Part shown: positions 19,351 to 28,757 of the stretch, in pieces
Position numbering within the stretch: the stretch's first letter is position 1
Layout: each line of letters starts with the position of its first letter
Assembly: GCA_002257025.1 (NCBI GenBank)
Contig: NCHA01000002.1
Location: 237,074-301,073, forward strand
Origin: Sphingobacteriales bacterium 16-39-50
Lineage (GTDB): Bacteria; Bacteroidota; Bacteroidia; Sphingobacteriales; Sphingobacteriaceae
Direction: 5' to 3'
DNA length: 64,000 nucleotides
Translations under genes and position numbers: made by a program
Notes under the pieces: model-generated
Seen by the model: only the letters and a program-made list of their open reading frames with translations
Told to the model about the DNA's origin: nothing
Databases searched by the model: none

Positions 19351-20994
19351 ATGAATAAAATTTACAAAACCTCAGTTTTGCTGTGGGGTATTTTTCTCTT
19401 TTTTGGAGAATTGTATGCGCAGGATTACAGCAATAACTCCCGGGTTTCAGAGCGGATAAATTCCCTTGCTAAAACCTATCCATCACTGGTAAAAGCTAAA
19501 TCACTCGTTAAAACCCTTGGCGGAAAGGATATCTGGATGCTTAGCATTGGCAGCGGCAATCTAGCCCAAAAACCGGCAATTGCAATTGTTGGAGGCGTTG
19601 AAGGTTCACACCTTCTGGGCACTGAGCTGGCTTTGGGCTTTGCAGAAAAAATACTCAGGGACTCTTCGCAGGATAGTATCAAGGCCATTCTTGAAAAAAA
19701 TACATTTTATGTTTTTCCGAACATGAGTCCGGATGCTACGGAACAATACTTCGCGCAGATACGCTATGCAAGAAGTGGAAATGCAAAAGCTACAGATGAC
19801 GACCGCGATGGAAAGCTGAATGAAGATGGGTTTGATGACCTGAATAAAGATGGTAAAATAAGCTGGATCAGGGTTGAAGATCCAACAGGAAAATACCGTA
19901 TCAACCCTGAAGAACCCCGGTCGATGATTCTTGCCGATCCAACTAAAGGCGAAGCAGGTAAATACCTGCTTTTTTCTGAAGGAACCGACAATGATAAGGA
20001 CGGAAATTATAATGAAGACGCTGAAGGTGGGGTACATTTTAATAAAAACATGAGTTATGACTATCCTAATTTCGTTCCGGGATCGGGTGAGCACATGGTC
20101 TCAGAAATTGAAAACAGGACTTTACTCGACAATCTGTTTGAGATGTTCAATGTCTATTCGGTTATTACTTTCGGACCCTATAATAACCTATCAGTACCGG
20201 TATCTTTTAATGCACAGGCTATTTCAAAGCGCATCATTACCGGCTATTTTGAAGCAGATGCAAAGGCAAATACTTTGGTTTCTGAACTTTATAATAAAAC
20301 CGTTGGCTTAAAGGATGCTCCGAAAAGTGCCTCAGAAGGCGGTGATTTTGCTCAATGGGCATATTTCCATTATGGTCGTAATAGTTTCAGCACGCCGGGA
20401 TGGTGGGTACCGAAAGCAAAAGCCGATACAGCGAAAAAAGTAAAGGAGCTGAAAATTGAAGATCCGGCGGCAAATTACCTCAGATGGGCCGACAGTCAGG
20501 GACTTAAGAACAATTTTACAGAGTGGAAAAAGATTGAACACCCCGATTTCCCCGGACAAATAGTAGAACTTGGGGGAATTGATCCATTTGTATTAAAAAA
20601 TCCACCGTTCAAACTGGTTGAAGATTTGGTAAAAAAGCATAGCGACTTTATTCTCGCGCTTAGCAAGTTTACTCCTTCCATTGATATCATAAACATAAAG
20701 AATGAGAAATTAGGTAATGACCTGACCAGAGTTACTGTTAGTCTTATTAATAAAGGAATCTTACCCACCCATACCAAGGTTGGCGAACGAAGCTATTGGG
20801 TAAAGAAGCTGTCTGTTAAAGTAATTCCGCAGGCAAATCAAACAATTATTAGTGGCCGCAAAAACCAATCGATCGATGCGATTCAGGGTCAGGGAAACCA
20901 AAGCATTTCCTGGCTGATAAAAGGTTCAGGTAAGCTGACAATTAATGCAGGCAGTCCGACGAGTGGAACAAAGACTGTAGAAATCCCTTTATAA
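19351..20994 (+). CDS. M14 carboxypeptidase paralogue lacking catalytic residues (pseudo-peptidase)
   Basis: A 547-residue exported protein clearly homologous to the next gene's product, but its active site is destroyed. The zinc motif HxxE is replaced by EGSH (Glu84, His87) at the aligned place, the third zinc ligand is Gly275, the arginine of the NRD motif is lysine (NKN at 231-233), and the catalytic glutamate position is Pro349. The fold core and two acidic calcium-type repeats (DDDRDGKLNEDGFDD, DNDKDGNYNEDAE) remain. The frame is open throughout, so it is not a decaying pseudogene. A binding or regulatory role is inferred. Confidence 0.88.
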   Translation: MNKIYKTSVLLWGIFLFFGELYAQDYSNNSRVSERINSLAKTYPSLVKAKSLVKTLGGKDIWMLSIGSGNLAQKPAIAIVGGVEGSHLLGTELALGFAEKILRDSSQDSIKAILEKNTFYVFPNMSPDATEQYFAQIRYARSGNAKATDDDRDGKLNEDGFDDLNKDGKISWIRVEDPTGKYRINPEEPRSMILADPTKGEAGKYLLFSEGTDNDKDGNYNEDAEGGVHFNKNMSYDYPNFVPGSGEHMVSEIENRTLLDNLFEMFNVYSVITFGPYNNLSVPVSFNAQAISKRIITGYFEADAKANTLVSELYNKTVGLKDAPKSASEGGDFAQWAYFHYGRNSFSTPGWWVPKAKADTAKKVKELKIEDPAANYLRWADSQGLKNNFTEWKKIEHPDFPGQIVELGGIDPFVLKNPPFKLVEDLVKKHSDFILALSKFTPSIDIINIKNEKLGNDLTRVTVSLINKGILPTHTKVGERSYWVKKLSVKVIPQANQTIISGRKNQSIDAIQGQGNQSISWLIKGSGKLTINAGSPTSGTKTVEIPL

Positions 20995-21029
20995 TCCACG
21001 GATTTGTTTTGAAAAATTAAAAGAAAAAG

Positions 21030-22766
21030 ATGAAAGCATTCATAAAGAAAATATTTTTTACCCTTCCACTGCTTGCTATTGCAATTGCTTTGCAGGCACA
21101 GCAACCTGAGCAAATCCTAAAAGCTTCGGGAAGTCCGGCAAACCCGAAAGTTCCGGTAAGCTGGAACCGTTATAATGACTATGCCGCAATTACAGAGATT
21201 TGTAATAAGCTTGCAAAAGCTTATCCTGATCTTGTAAAGCTTGAATCAATGGGGAAATCACACCTTGGAAAAGAAATGTGGGTGATGACAATCTCTGATT
21301 TTAAGAAAGGCGATCCGGGAAGAAAACCTGCGATGTATATTGATGGGAACATCCATTCAAACGAAATCCAGGGCAGCGAATTCGCGCTATACACTGCATG
21401 GTACCTTGCTGAGTCTTTTGCAGATACAAAACATATTCAGGACTTGCTTGAAGATAAAACCTTTTATATCGCTCCAACTATTAACCCTGATGCCCGGGAT
21501 AATTTTATCCATAAGGCAAATACAGCACACTCCCCGCGTTCGGGAATGATTCCGGTAGATAATGACCGCGACGGAGAAGTAAATGAAGATGGTTTTGATG
21601 ACCTTGATGGTGATGGTCATATTGTTTTCATGCGCCGGAAAAATCCGAATGGACGTTTAAAGCCTGATCCGGAAGATCCGAGAAGAATGATTACTGTTGG
21701 CGTTGACCAGCAAGGCGAATATGAATTGCTGGGCTATGAAGGAATTGATAACGACGGGGATGGTGATGTGAATGAAGACGGGGAAGGTTTTTATGACCCG
21801 AACCGCGACTGGGCATGGAACTGGCAGCCAAATCACATACAAAACGGTGCCTATAAATACCCATTCTCTTTGCCTGAAAATCGTTCGATTTCTGAATTTG
21901 TGATGAAACATCCAAACATTGCTGCAGGACAGTCTTACCATAATAATGGCGGTATGATTCTCCGCGGACCTGGTGCACTTGAAGACGTTAACACTTACAA
22001 TGCACAGGATGTACAAGTTTATGATGCCCTCGGCAAAAAAGGTGAGGAACTGATTCCCGGTTACAAATACCTGGTTGTTTATAAAGATCTGTACTCTGTT
22101 TTTGGTGGCGAACTCGACTGGTTTTATGGTGGCAGAGGTATTTATACTTTCTCAAATGAGCTATGGACGCAGTTCCTGTTGTATAATAAACCTTCTGACA
22201 GAAATGCCCAGTCTGAACAATATTCTTTCGACCGGAATCTGCTTTTTAATGATGCTTTTGTTAATTGGAAAGCGTTCAAACACCCGCAATATGGTGATAT
22301 AGAGATCGGTGGTTTTAAGAAATCTTTTGGCCGTCTGCATCCCGGATTTTTGCTTGAAAGCGATGCCCACCGAAATATGGCTTTCACCTTATATCATGCT
22401 TATCATACCCCTAAACTTTCTGTTGAAGAGATCTCTGAAAAGGATTTGGGTGCCGGATTAAAGGAAGTTACTGCAGTGATTGCGAATAAGCGTCTGATGC
22501 CTACACATTCAAGTCAGGATCTGAAGTATAAGATTGAAGTTCCTGATCTGGTTAGTCTGAAGGGAGCAAAAGTGATAGCAGGAATGATTGTTAGCAACCG
22601 TGACCTGAACATTGCCGAGGAGCAGAAAAATGATCCTGCAAACATAAAAGTACCTAATATCCCGGGAAACGGTACAGTTACAGTCAGGTGGATAATACAG
22701 AAAGAAGAAAAATACCAGGTTAACGTCGACAGTAAAAAGGGTGGAATGGCGAGTAGAACAAAATAA
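21030..22766 (+). CDS. Secreted M14-family zinc carboxypeptidase with acidic repeats
   Basis: A 578-residue exported carboxypeptidase with signal peptide MKAFIKKIFFTLPLLAIAIALQAQ. The zinc site is His109 and Glu112 (NIHSNE) plus His304 (QSYHNNGG), the NRD motif is at 258-260, and the catalytic glutamate is Glu377 (FSNELW). Two DxDxDG-type acidic repeats (about residues 177-195 and 239-252) probably bind calcium. It starts 35 bp after its inactive paralogue, and the following small gene begins one base after its stop, so they should be co-expressed. Confidence 0.94.
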   Translation: MKAFIKKIFFTLPLLAIAIALQAQQPEQILKASGSPANPKVPVSWNRYNDYAAITEICNKLAKAYPDLVKLESMGKSHLGKEMWVMTISDFKKGDPGRKPAMYIDGNIHSNEIQGSEFALYTAWYLAESFADTKHIQDLLEDKTFYIAPTINPDARDNFIHKANTAHSPRSGMIPVDNDRDGEVNEDGFDDLDGDGHIVFMRRKNPNGRLKPDPEDPRRMITVGVDQQGEYELLGYEGIDNDGDGDVNEDGEGFYDPNRDWAWNWQPNHIQNGAYKYPFSLPENRSISEFVMKHPNIAAGQSYHNNGGMILRGPGALEDVNTYNAQDVQVYDALGKKGEELIPGYKYLVVYKDLYSVFGGELDWFYGGRGIYTFSNELWTQFLLYNKPSDRNAQSEQYSFDRNLLFNDAFVNWKAFKHPQYGDIEIGGFKKSFGRLHPGFLLESDAHRNMAFTLYHAYHTPKLSVEEISEKDLGAGLKEVTAVIANKRLMPTHSSQDLKYKIEVPDLVSLKGAKVIAGMIVSNRDLNIAEEQKNDPANIKVPNIPGNGTVTVRWIIQKEEKYQVNVDSKKGGMASRTK

Positions 22767-22767
22767 T

Positions 22768-23295
22768 ATGAAACTGCCCTTCTTCACATTAACACTGCTC
22801 CTTTTCAATACCCTTCTTTTCGGACAGGGGGATAAAGAATTTTTTAAAGCAATTCAGTCCCTTGAAGGCAAAACCTTTTATGGTAAGGCTATTTACATGC
22901 CTGATACGACGAGGGCAAATGATTTTTGGGGTAAAGTGTTGAATTTTAAAGTCAGTAGAAGCAATAGATCTGAGTTCCATTTACCTTTTAATGTTGGCGA
23001 AAATCAAACACGTACCTGGGTGCTTACAAAAACAAAAGGTGGAATTCGTCTGAAACATGATCACAGGCATACAGATGGAAGCCCGGATAGCATCACTAAC
23101 TACGGCGGGGATTCTGACCAAAAGATCAGCACCCGCCTTGCACAGTATTTTCCAGCTGATGAATTTACCTCAAATTTAATTCCGGCAGCCAAAGCAAACC
23201 GCTGGATTATGGAATTTAGTCCCGATAAAAAGAAATTTTATTACATACTGGAACGAAACAATGAACTCCGTTTCAAAGCAGAATTCGATTTATAG
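22768..23295 (+). CDS. Small secreted protein of unknown function in peptidase operon
   Basis: A 175-residue protein with a clear signal peptide (MKLPFFTLTLLLFNTLLFGQ) and a predicted all-beta body. No family is recognised. Notable positions are the histidine-rich LKHDHRHTDG and the paired aromatic and basic residues near the C-terminus. The ATG at 22768 follows the M14 stop by one base, so it is translationally coupled to the carboxypeptidase, and the S9 peptidase follows 35 bp later. A helper role in peptide degradation is only inferred from position. Confidence 0.8.
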   Translation: MKLPFFTLTLLLFNTLLFGQGDKEFFKAIQSLEGKTFYGKAIYMPDTTRANDFWGKVLNFKVSRSNRSEFHLPFNVGENQTRTWVLTKTKGGIRLKHDHRHTDGSPDSITNYGGDSDQKISTRLAQYFPADEFTSNLIPAAKANRWIMEFSPDKKKFYYILERNNELRFKAEFDL

Positions 23296-23330
23296 ATTGA
23301 ATAGCAAATAATTCATTTGAAGAAAATATT

Positions 23331-25694
23331 ATGAAAAGAATCATATTTTGCCTTTTTCTGGCTTCACCCTTAGCCCTATTTGCTCAGGATCTTGGGAGTC
23401 TCAGCGTAGAAAAGATCATGCGCGATCCAAAATGGATGGGTGTTTCCCCATCTAACATCAAATGGGATGAAAACAGCAAAAACATCTATTTTAACTGGAA
23501 TCCTGAAAAGCTACAGGAAGATCCTATGTATCAGATTTCATCTGATATGCACAAGCCACTAAAAGTATCGGAAGAAATAACAAAAAGCCTCGATAAAGGA
23601 ACAATTATTTATACCAAAGACCGAACAAAAGTGCTTTTTGAGCGCAAAGGAGACCTTTTTATCAAAACGATTAGCACCGGGGAGGAACAGGCTCTTACAA
23701 ATACCCTCGAACGGGAAGCTAACCCTGTGTTTGACAAAAACGAAAGTAAAGTACTTTTCCAGCGCGGAGATAACCTCTTCAGCATCTCCATTAGCGGAGG
23801 GAAACTTGTACAACTTAGTAATTTTACCCGCTCTAAAAAACGTCCTGAAAGTCAACTATCGAAACAGGATCAATGGCTCAGACAGGATCAGATCAATGAA
23901 TTTGAGATCATAAAAAAGAGGGAAGCTGATCGAAAAGAGCTGGAGGCAAAGAATAAAACAAATGAGCCAAAAGGCCCGAAAGAATTCTACCTTGATGAGC
24001 GCAGTTTTATGAATAGTTTACGAATAAGTCCTGATGAAAAGTTTATCGCCTTCAGGATCATGAAACGTGCCGAGGGCAATAAAAACACCATAGTTCCAAA
24101 CTATATCAGCACAACAGGATACACTGAAGATATCAGCGGACGTACGAAAGTAGGTAACACTTTGCCTGGCTATGAGAGTTATCTTTATGATATTCAAAAG
24201 GATACGATTTATGTTATCTCTACCAAAGAGATTCCCGGAATTAAAGATTTACCTGATTATGTAAAAGAATATCCAAAACAGCTGGAAGAAAGATCTCAGA
24301 AAAATGAAGATCGTAAAGTCTCAATCAATGGCCCATTCTGGAATTCTGATGGCTCATTGGCGGTGGTGACTGTTTCGGCACTCGACAATAAAGATCGCTG
24401 GATCATGAAGCTGGATCCTCAAAGTGGTAAACTATCACCTCTCGACAGGCAGCGGGATGAAGCCTGGATTGGTGGCCCGGGTATCGGTGGTTTCTTCGGC
24501 GGGAGCAATATCGGATGGATAGATAACAGTACGATCTATTTCCAAAGCGAGGCTACCGGATACTCCCATATCTATACCCTGAATGTAAATTCCGGGGACA
24601 AAAAATTCCTTACTGCCGGAAAATATGAAGTACAAACACTTCAATTATCGAATGATAAGAAAAGCTTCTATTTCACAGCAAACATGGAACATCCCGGTAT
24701 CACTCACTTTTACCGTATCCCTGTTACAGGTGGAACATTTGTTAAACTCACATCGATGAGAGGAGGCAATGAAGTAAGCCTTTCTCCGGATGAAAAATGG
24801 CTTGCTATCCGCCATTCAACTTCAAACAGGCCATGGGAACTATACCTGCAGGAGAACAAAGCAGGTGCAAAAGCAGAGAAGATTACCAGCTCCAGCAGCG
24901 CAGAATTCGATTCTTATAAATGGCAGGAACCAGAAGTGCTGAGTTTCAAAAACCGTCATGGATCAGATGTGTATGCCAGGGTTTACAAACCAGAAAATCC
25001 TGCTCCCTCTAAACCGGCTGTGGTATTTGTTCATGGTGCAGGTTATTTGCAGAATGTGCATTATTGGTGGAGTCAGTATTTTAGAGAATACATGTTCAAT
25101 AATCTGCTTGCTGATTTGGGATACACAGTAATAGACATCGATTATACGGCAAGCTCGGGCTATGGGCGTGATCACCGTACCGGAATATACCGTCATATGG
25201 GTGGAAAAGACCTGAGTGACCATGTTGATGGGGTTAAATTGCTCATTGATAAATATGATGTCAATCCTAAAAATGTTGGTATTTATGGTGGCTCATATGG
25301 TGGATTCATGACATTGATGGGTTTATTCAATGAACCGAATGTATTTAAATCGGGTGCTGCTCTGCGTTCTGTAACCGACTGGGCACATTACAATCATGGT
25401 TATACTGCAAACATCCTCAACGAACCTGCAAATGATGAGATTGCATACAAAAGAAGTTCTCCGATCTATTTTGCCGAAGGTTTAAAAGGTAATTTATTGA
25501 TGGCTCATGGAATGGTAGATGTGAATGTTCATTTTCAGGATATTATCCGATTATCACAAAGGCTTATTGAACTTAAAAAAGAGAACTGGGAACTTGCGGT
25601 TTATCCGGTCGAAGACCATGGCTTTTTGGAGCCTTCAAGCTGGACGGATGAGTACAAAAGAATCCTAAAATTATTTGAAAAAACACTCAAATAA
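23331..25694 (+). CDS. Secreted S9-family prolyl oligopeptidase/dipeptidyl peptidase
   Basis: A 787-residue exported serine peptidase with a signal peptide (residues 1-18), an N-terminal beta-propeller of about 500 residues, and a C-terminal alpha/beta hydrolase domain. The catalytic triad is Ser655 (GGSYGG), Asp730 (HGMVDVNVH) and His763 (EDHGF). The family releases dipeptides or short peptides, which would complement the carboxypeptidases encoded just upstream. It ends the rightward cluster and is followed by a 430-bp gene-free stretch. Confidence 0.95.
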   Translation: MKRIIFCLFLASPLALFAQDLGSLSVEKIMRDPKWMGVSPSNIKWDENSKNIYFNWNPEKLQEDPMYQISSDMHKPLKVSEEITKSLDKGTIIYTKDRTKVLFERKGDLFIKTISTGEEQALTNTLEREANPVFDKNESKVLFQRGDNLFSISISGGKLVQLSNFTRSKKRPESQLSKQDQWLRQDQINEFEIIKKREADRKELEAKNKTNEPKGPKEFYLDERSFMNSLRISPDEKFIAFRIMKRAEGNKNTIVPNYISTTGYTEDISGRTKVGNTLPGYESYLYDIQKDTIYVISTKEIPGIKDLPDYVKEYPKQLEERSQKNEDRKVSINGPFWNSDGSLAVVTVSALDNKDRWIMKLDPQSGKLSPLDRQRDEAWIGGPGIGGFFGGSNIGWIDNSTIYFQSEATGYSHIYTLNVNSGDKKFLTAGKYEVQTLQLSNDKKSFYFTANMEHPGITHFYRIPVTGGTFVKLTSMRGGNEVSLSPDEKWLAIRHSTSNRPWELYLQENKAGAKAEKITSSSSAEFDSYKWQEPEVLSFKNRHGSDVYARVYKPENPAPSKPAVVFVHGAGYLQNVHYWWSQYFREYMFNNLLADLGYTVIDIDYTASSGYGRDHRTGIYRHMGGKDLSDHVDGVKLLIDKYDVNPKNVGIYGGSYGGFMTLMGLFNEPNVFKSGAALRSVTDWAHYNHGYTANILNEPANDEIAYKRSSPIYFAEGLKGNLLMAHGMVDVNVHFQDIIRLSQRLIELKKENWELAVYPVEDHGFLEPSSWTDEYKRILKLFEKTLK

Positions 25695-25839
25695 TTGGCA
25701 CAGATATTTAAAAGCCTGTAAATGAACGATTTTCGAAATTTTTATTTATAAAAAATGTGGAAAACTTATTTTAGAAAAATAATGAAAAAGTGTAATTTTA
25801 TAAAATAAAGGTTAATCAACCTTAAGGCTATTTGTCTTA

Positions 25840-25971
25840 CGAAAGTAAAAACGCATTTCAGACATGCAGTGATTGTACTCTGAGAGGTGGGGAACAGCTT
25901 TAAGGATCTACAAGTTTTTAATTGTAATTTTTGGGGAAACGGTCAGATATTCTATATCTGACCGTTTTTTT
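25840..25971 (+). ncRNA. Candidate small RNA or leader with intrinsic terminator
   Basis: About 130 bases of non-coding sequence with a GC-richer section around 25880-25915 and a small internal hairpin (TACAA and TTGTA arms), ending in an excellent terminator. No gene lies close upstream for which the terminator is needed: the S9 stop is 240 bp away. An independent RNA is therefore plausible. No known RNA family was recognised, and the 5' end is a guess. Confidence 0.35.
25938..25971 (+). terminator. Strong intrinsic terminator
   Basis: A 13-bp perfect stem (AACGGTCAGATAT and its complement) with a 3-nt TCT loop is followed by a run of seven T. It is oriented for rightward transcripts. Confidence 0.85.
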
Positions 25972-26062
25972 CATTTATACCCTTTCCTTGCAATTGATTG
26001 CATTGGGCTGAAGCACAATCCAGCCAGAAAAACTAGATCCGGTCCAGATACTTGGTAAATTT

Positions 26063-26092
26063 TTTGTGTCATCACCTTCAGGCATAGTTTTT
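26063..26092 (+). promoter_or_regulatory. Possible promoter of the PIG-L operon
   Basis: TTTG at 26063-26066 and TAGTTTTT at 26085-26092 are separated by 18 bp. This approximates the Bacteroidota consensus TTTG then TAnnTTTG, with one mismatch in the -7 element. It lies 33 bp before the ATG. Confidence 0.3.
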
Positions 26093-26124
26093 TCCATATT
26101 TTCGGGTATTATGGATTGTAAACT

Positions 26125-28569
26125 ATGAACTTTCGTCAATTAGGGTTTAGCCTTTTTTTGTTTTTTCCACTTTTTGTTTCCGGGCAAAGCTCCATCCAGC
26201 TCAATTCATCAGAAATTAAGCTTGGACTCAAAAAATTAAATACTCTGGGTTCTGCATTATATATTGCAGCGCATCCTGATGATGAAAACACCCGTTTACT
26301 CGCATTTCTTGCTAAGGAAAAGAAATTCAGAACAGGCTATTTATCCCTGACCCGAGGTGACGGAGGGCAAAATCTGATTGGAAATGAGCAATCGGAGTTA
26401 TTAGGACTTATTCGTACCCAGGAATTGCTTGCAGCCAGACGCACCGATGGAGCAGAACAATTCTTTTCGAGGGCAATCGATTTTGGGTTCTCAAAAAACT
26501 CAGTTGAGACCTTCCGGATCTGGAATAAGGAACAAGTCCTGGCCGATGCTGTTTGGGTAATCAGGAAGTTCAGACCGGATGTCATCATTACCCGATTCCC
26601 TGAAGATGAACGTGCCGGACATGGTCAGCATGCCGCATCTGCAATTATTGCGCGCGAAGCATTTCTCGCCGCAGCCGATCCAAAACGTTTCCCTGAACAA
26701 CTAAAATATGTACAGGCCTGGCAGGCCAGACGAATAGTTTGGAATACCTATAATTTCGGATCAATGAATACAACTGCTGAAGATCAGTTAAAACTGGATG
26801 TTGGTATTTTTAATCCTTTGCTCGGTAAAGGCTATGGTGAAATCGCCGCCGAGAGCCGTACCCATCATAAAAGTCAGGGTTTTGGAAGCGCCAGGCAGCG
26901 CGGAAAGGCAGTAGAATATTTTATTCATACAGCAGGAATTTTATCAAAAAGCGACCTGTTTGAAGGGATAAACTCGAATTGGAACCGCATCACAGGAGGA
27001 GAAGAAATTGGGAAAATGATAAGTGCCGCGGATCAGAATTTTAACACTGATGAACCTTCCGCCTCCGTTCCGGCATTAATTAATATTCTCAAAGCAATTG
27101 ACAGATTACCCGAAGGTTATTGGAAGGAACAAAAATCCAAAGACATAAAAGATCTGATTGCGGCTGCCTCCGGACTTTGGTTTGAGTCCTATACTTTACA
27201 GGCAGTACAGGCATTGGGAGACAGTATCAGACTGCGTTCTGATATTGTACTTCAATCCAAAATCCCTGTTAAATTGCTGAGCATTAACGGACAAAAACAG
27301 GATTTTGACCTTAAAGAAGGAGTATCAAAAAGCATTCAAGGCAGTGTATTGGCAAATGAGATCACAGAACCTTACTGGCTTTTCGAAAATCATCCAATGG
27401 GCATGTTCAAAATCGATGATCAGCAATTAATTGGCCATCCTGAGAAGCCTGGTTCAGCTACAGTTGGCTTCAGTTTCAGGATTTCAGATCAGATAATTTC
27501 ATATCAGCGTCCAGCGGTTTTTAAATATACCGACCAGGTTCGGGGTGAGGTTTATCAGCCATTGATAGTAGCTCCGGCCGTTACAGCCAGTATCGCTGAT
27601 AAAGCTTATGTCTTTTCGGGAAATACCTCCAAAACGATACAGATACTCTTGAAAAGCTTTCGCGATAAAACCGAAGGCAGCCTGAGACCTAAAGTACCCT
27701 CAGGATGGAAAATTGAACCCCAAAATATCGCGTTTAATCTTCCTAAAAAAGGAGATGAAAAAACAGTTCAGTTTACGATCAGTCCAAGCGATCAGGCTGA
27801 ATCCGGAAAATTCACACTTAGCATTCAGTCGGGGGGACAGAATTATAATCGGGCTCATCGAATCATAGATTATGATCATATTCCAATTCAAAACCTTTTT
27901 CCGCTCGCTGAAGCGAAAATCGAGCGGGTTGAACTTAAAACCGGTGGTAAAAAGATCGGATATATTGCAGGAGCCGGGGATCTGATCCCTGAATCCTTAC
28001 AACAAATTGGTTATCGGGTTAGTACCCTGTCCGAAAGCGAGATTATGAATACTGATCTTTCACAATACGATGCAATCATCACCGGGGTGAGGGCTTATAA
28101 TGTTAATGAAAGATTAGCGCTTATGCAACCTAAACTGATGGAATATGTCAGCAAAGGAGGAACTCTATTGATTCAATACAATGTCAGTAATCCATTGCTG
28201 GTACAGAATATTGGCCCATATCCATTTAAAATATCGCGCGACAGGGTAACTGATGAGAATGCAGGTGTACGGTTTCTTGAAAAAGATCATCCTGTTTTGA
28301 ACTATCCGAATAAGATTACAGCTAAGGATTTTGAAGGATGGATTCAGGAACGAGGCCTGTATTTCCTTTCGGATGTCGATCCAAAGTACAAGCGAATACT
28401 AAGCATGAATGATCCGGGTGAAACAGCAAAAGACGGATCACTTCTGGTGGCTGATTATGGCAAGGGAAGATTTGTATATACCTCACTTGTTTTTTTCAGG
28501 GAATTACCTGCCGGAATACCCGGTGCATACAGATTATTTGTAAATTTGATCACAAAACAAAAAGAATAA
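26125..28569 (+). CDS. Secreted PIG-L (LmbE-like) family deacetylase, large form
   Basis: An 814-residue exported protein. After a signal peptide (residues 1-20) comes a PIG-L deacetylase domain with the zinc motif AHPDDEN at residues 49-55 and RFPEDERAGHGQH further on, which in the family removes N-acetyl groups from amino-sugar conjugates. Residues about 360-560 look like beta-sandwich domains, and the C-terminus (about 610-810) resembles a ThuA/glutamine-amidotransferase-like fold. It is the first gene of a tight cluster leading to a sodium symporter. Confidence 0.92.
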   Translation: MNFRQLGFSLFLFFPLFVSGQSSIQLNSSEIKLGLKKLNTLGSALYIAAHPDDENTRLLAFLAKEKKFRTGYLSLTRGDGGQNLIGNEQSELLGLIRTQELLAARRTDGAEQFFSRAIDFGFSKNSVETFRIWNKEQVLADAVWVIRKFRPDVIITRFPEDERAGHGQHAASAIIAREAFLAAADPKRFPEQLKYVQAWQARRIVWNTYNFGSMNTTAEDQLKLDVGIFNPLLGKGYGEIAAESRTHHKSQGFGSARQRGKAVEYFIHTAGILSKSDLFEGINSNWNRITGGEEIGKMISAADQNFNTDEPSASVPALINILKAIDRLPEGYWKEQKSKDIKDLIAAASGLWFESYTLQAVQALGDSIRLRSDIVLQSKIPVKLLSINGQKQDFDLKEGVSKSIQGSVLANEITEPYWLFENHPMGMFKIDDQQLIGHPEKPGSATVGFSFRISDQIISYQRPAVFKYTDQVRGEVYQPLIVAPAVTASIADKAYVFSGNTSKTIQILLKSFRDKTEGSLRPKVPSGWKIEPQNIAFNLPKKGDEKTVQFTISPSDQAESGKFTLSIQSGGQNYNRAHRIIDYDHIPIQNLFPLAEAKIERVELKTGGKKIGYIAGAGDLIPESLQQIGYRVSTLSESEIMNTDLSQYDAIITGVRAYNVNERLALMQPKLMEYVSKGGTLLIQYNVSNPLLVQNIGPYPFKISRDRVTDENAGVRFLEKDHPVLNYPNKITAKDFEGWIQERGLYFLSDVDPKYKRILSMNDPGETAKDGSLLVADYGKGRFVYTSLVFFRELPAGIPGAYRLFVNLITKQKE

Positions 28570-28574
28570 TAAAG

Positions 28575-28757
28575 ATGAAAACTGAAAACTCTGCAAAATC
28601 AAATAGTGCTTATTACATCGTTCCAGCCGTATTATGTGGTATTCTTACTGCCTGTGTAGTAACAGGATCATTTGGCCACATGGTATTGGGAGCAATATTG
28701 GGTCTTCTTACCGCAGGCTTCTGGGCCAATATTGTTCAGCATGGAGAAGAAGCCTGA
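28575..28757 (+). CDS. Tiny membrane protein (60 aa), operon with symporter
   Basis: A 60-residue protein with a short polar N-terminus and two hydrophobic helices (about residues 12-29 and 34-51) ending in an acidic tail. It begins five bases after the deacetylase stop and overlaps the next tiny gene by 17 bases, and both frames are open, which supports real translation. No family is recognised. Its place in front of a sodium/solute symporter suggests an accessory role, by analogy with small partners of other symporters. Confidence 0.7.
   Translation: MKTENSAKSNSAYYIVPAVLCGILTACVVTGSFGHMVLGAILGLLTAGFWANIVQHGEEA

Larger units (their letters stand above)
25695..26124. other. 430-bp gene-free stretch
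   Basis: Contains a small palindrome (AAGGTT and AACCTT arms, 25808-25823), a candidate small RNA ending in a strong terminator (25938-25971), a GGGCTGAAGC repeat copy at 26005-26014 and a possible promoter for the PIG-L gene. No supportable coding sequence was seen. Confidence 0.6.

Noticed and set aside
19351..20994. Calling the second M14 gene a pseudogene
   Set aside because: The frame is intact, the signal peptide is good and conserved repeats remain; only the active site is lost, so it is kept as a CDS.
25840..25971. Signal-recognition-particle RNA
   Set aside because: The conserved GGAAGCAGCC-type loop is not present, so only an unnamed RNA is proposed.
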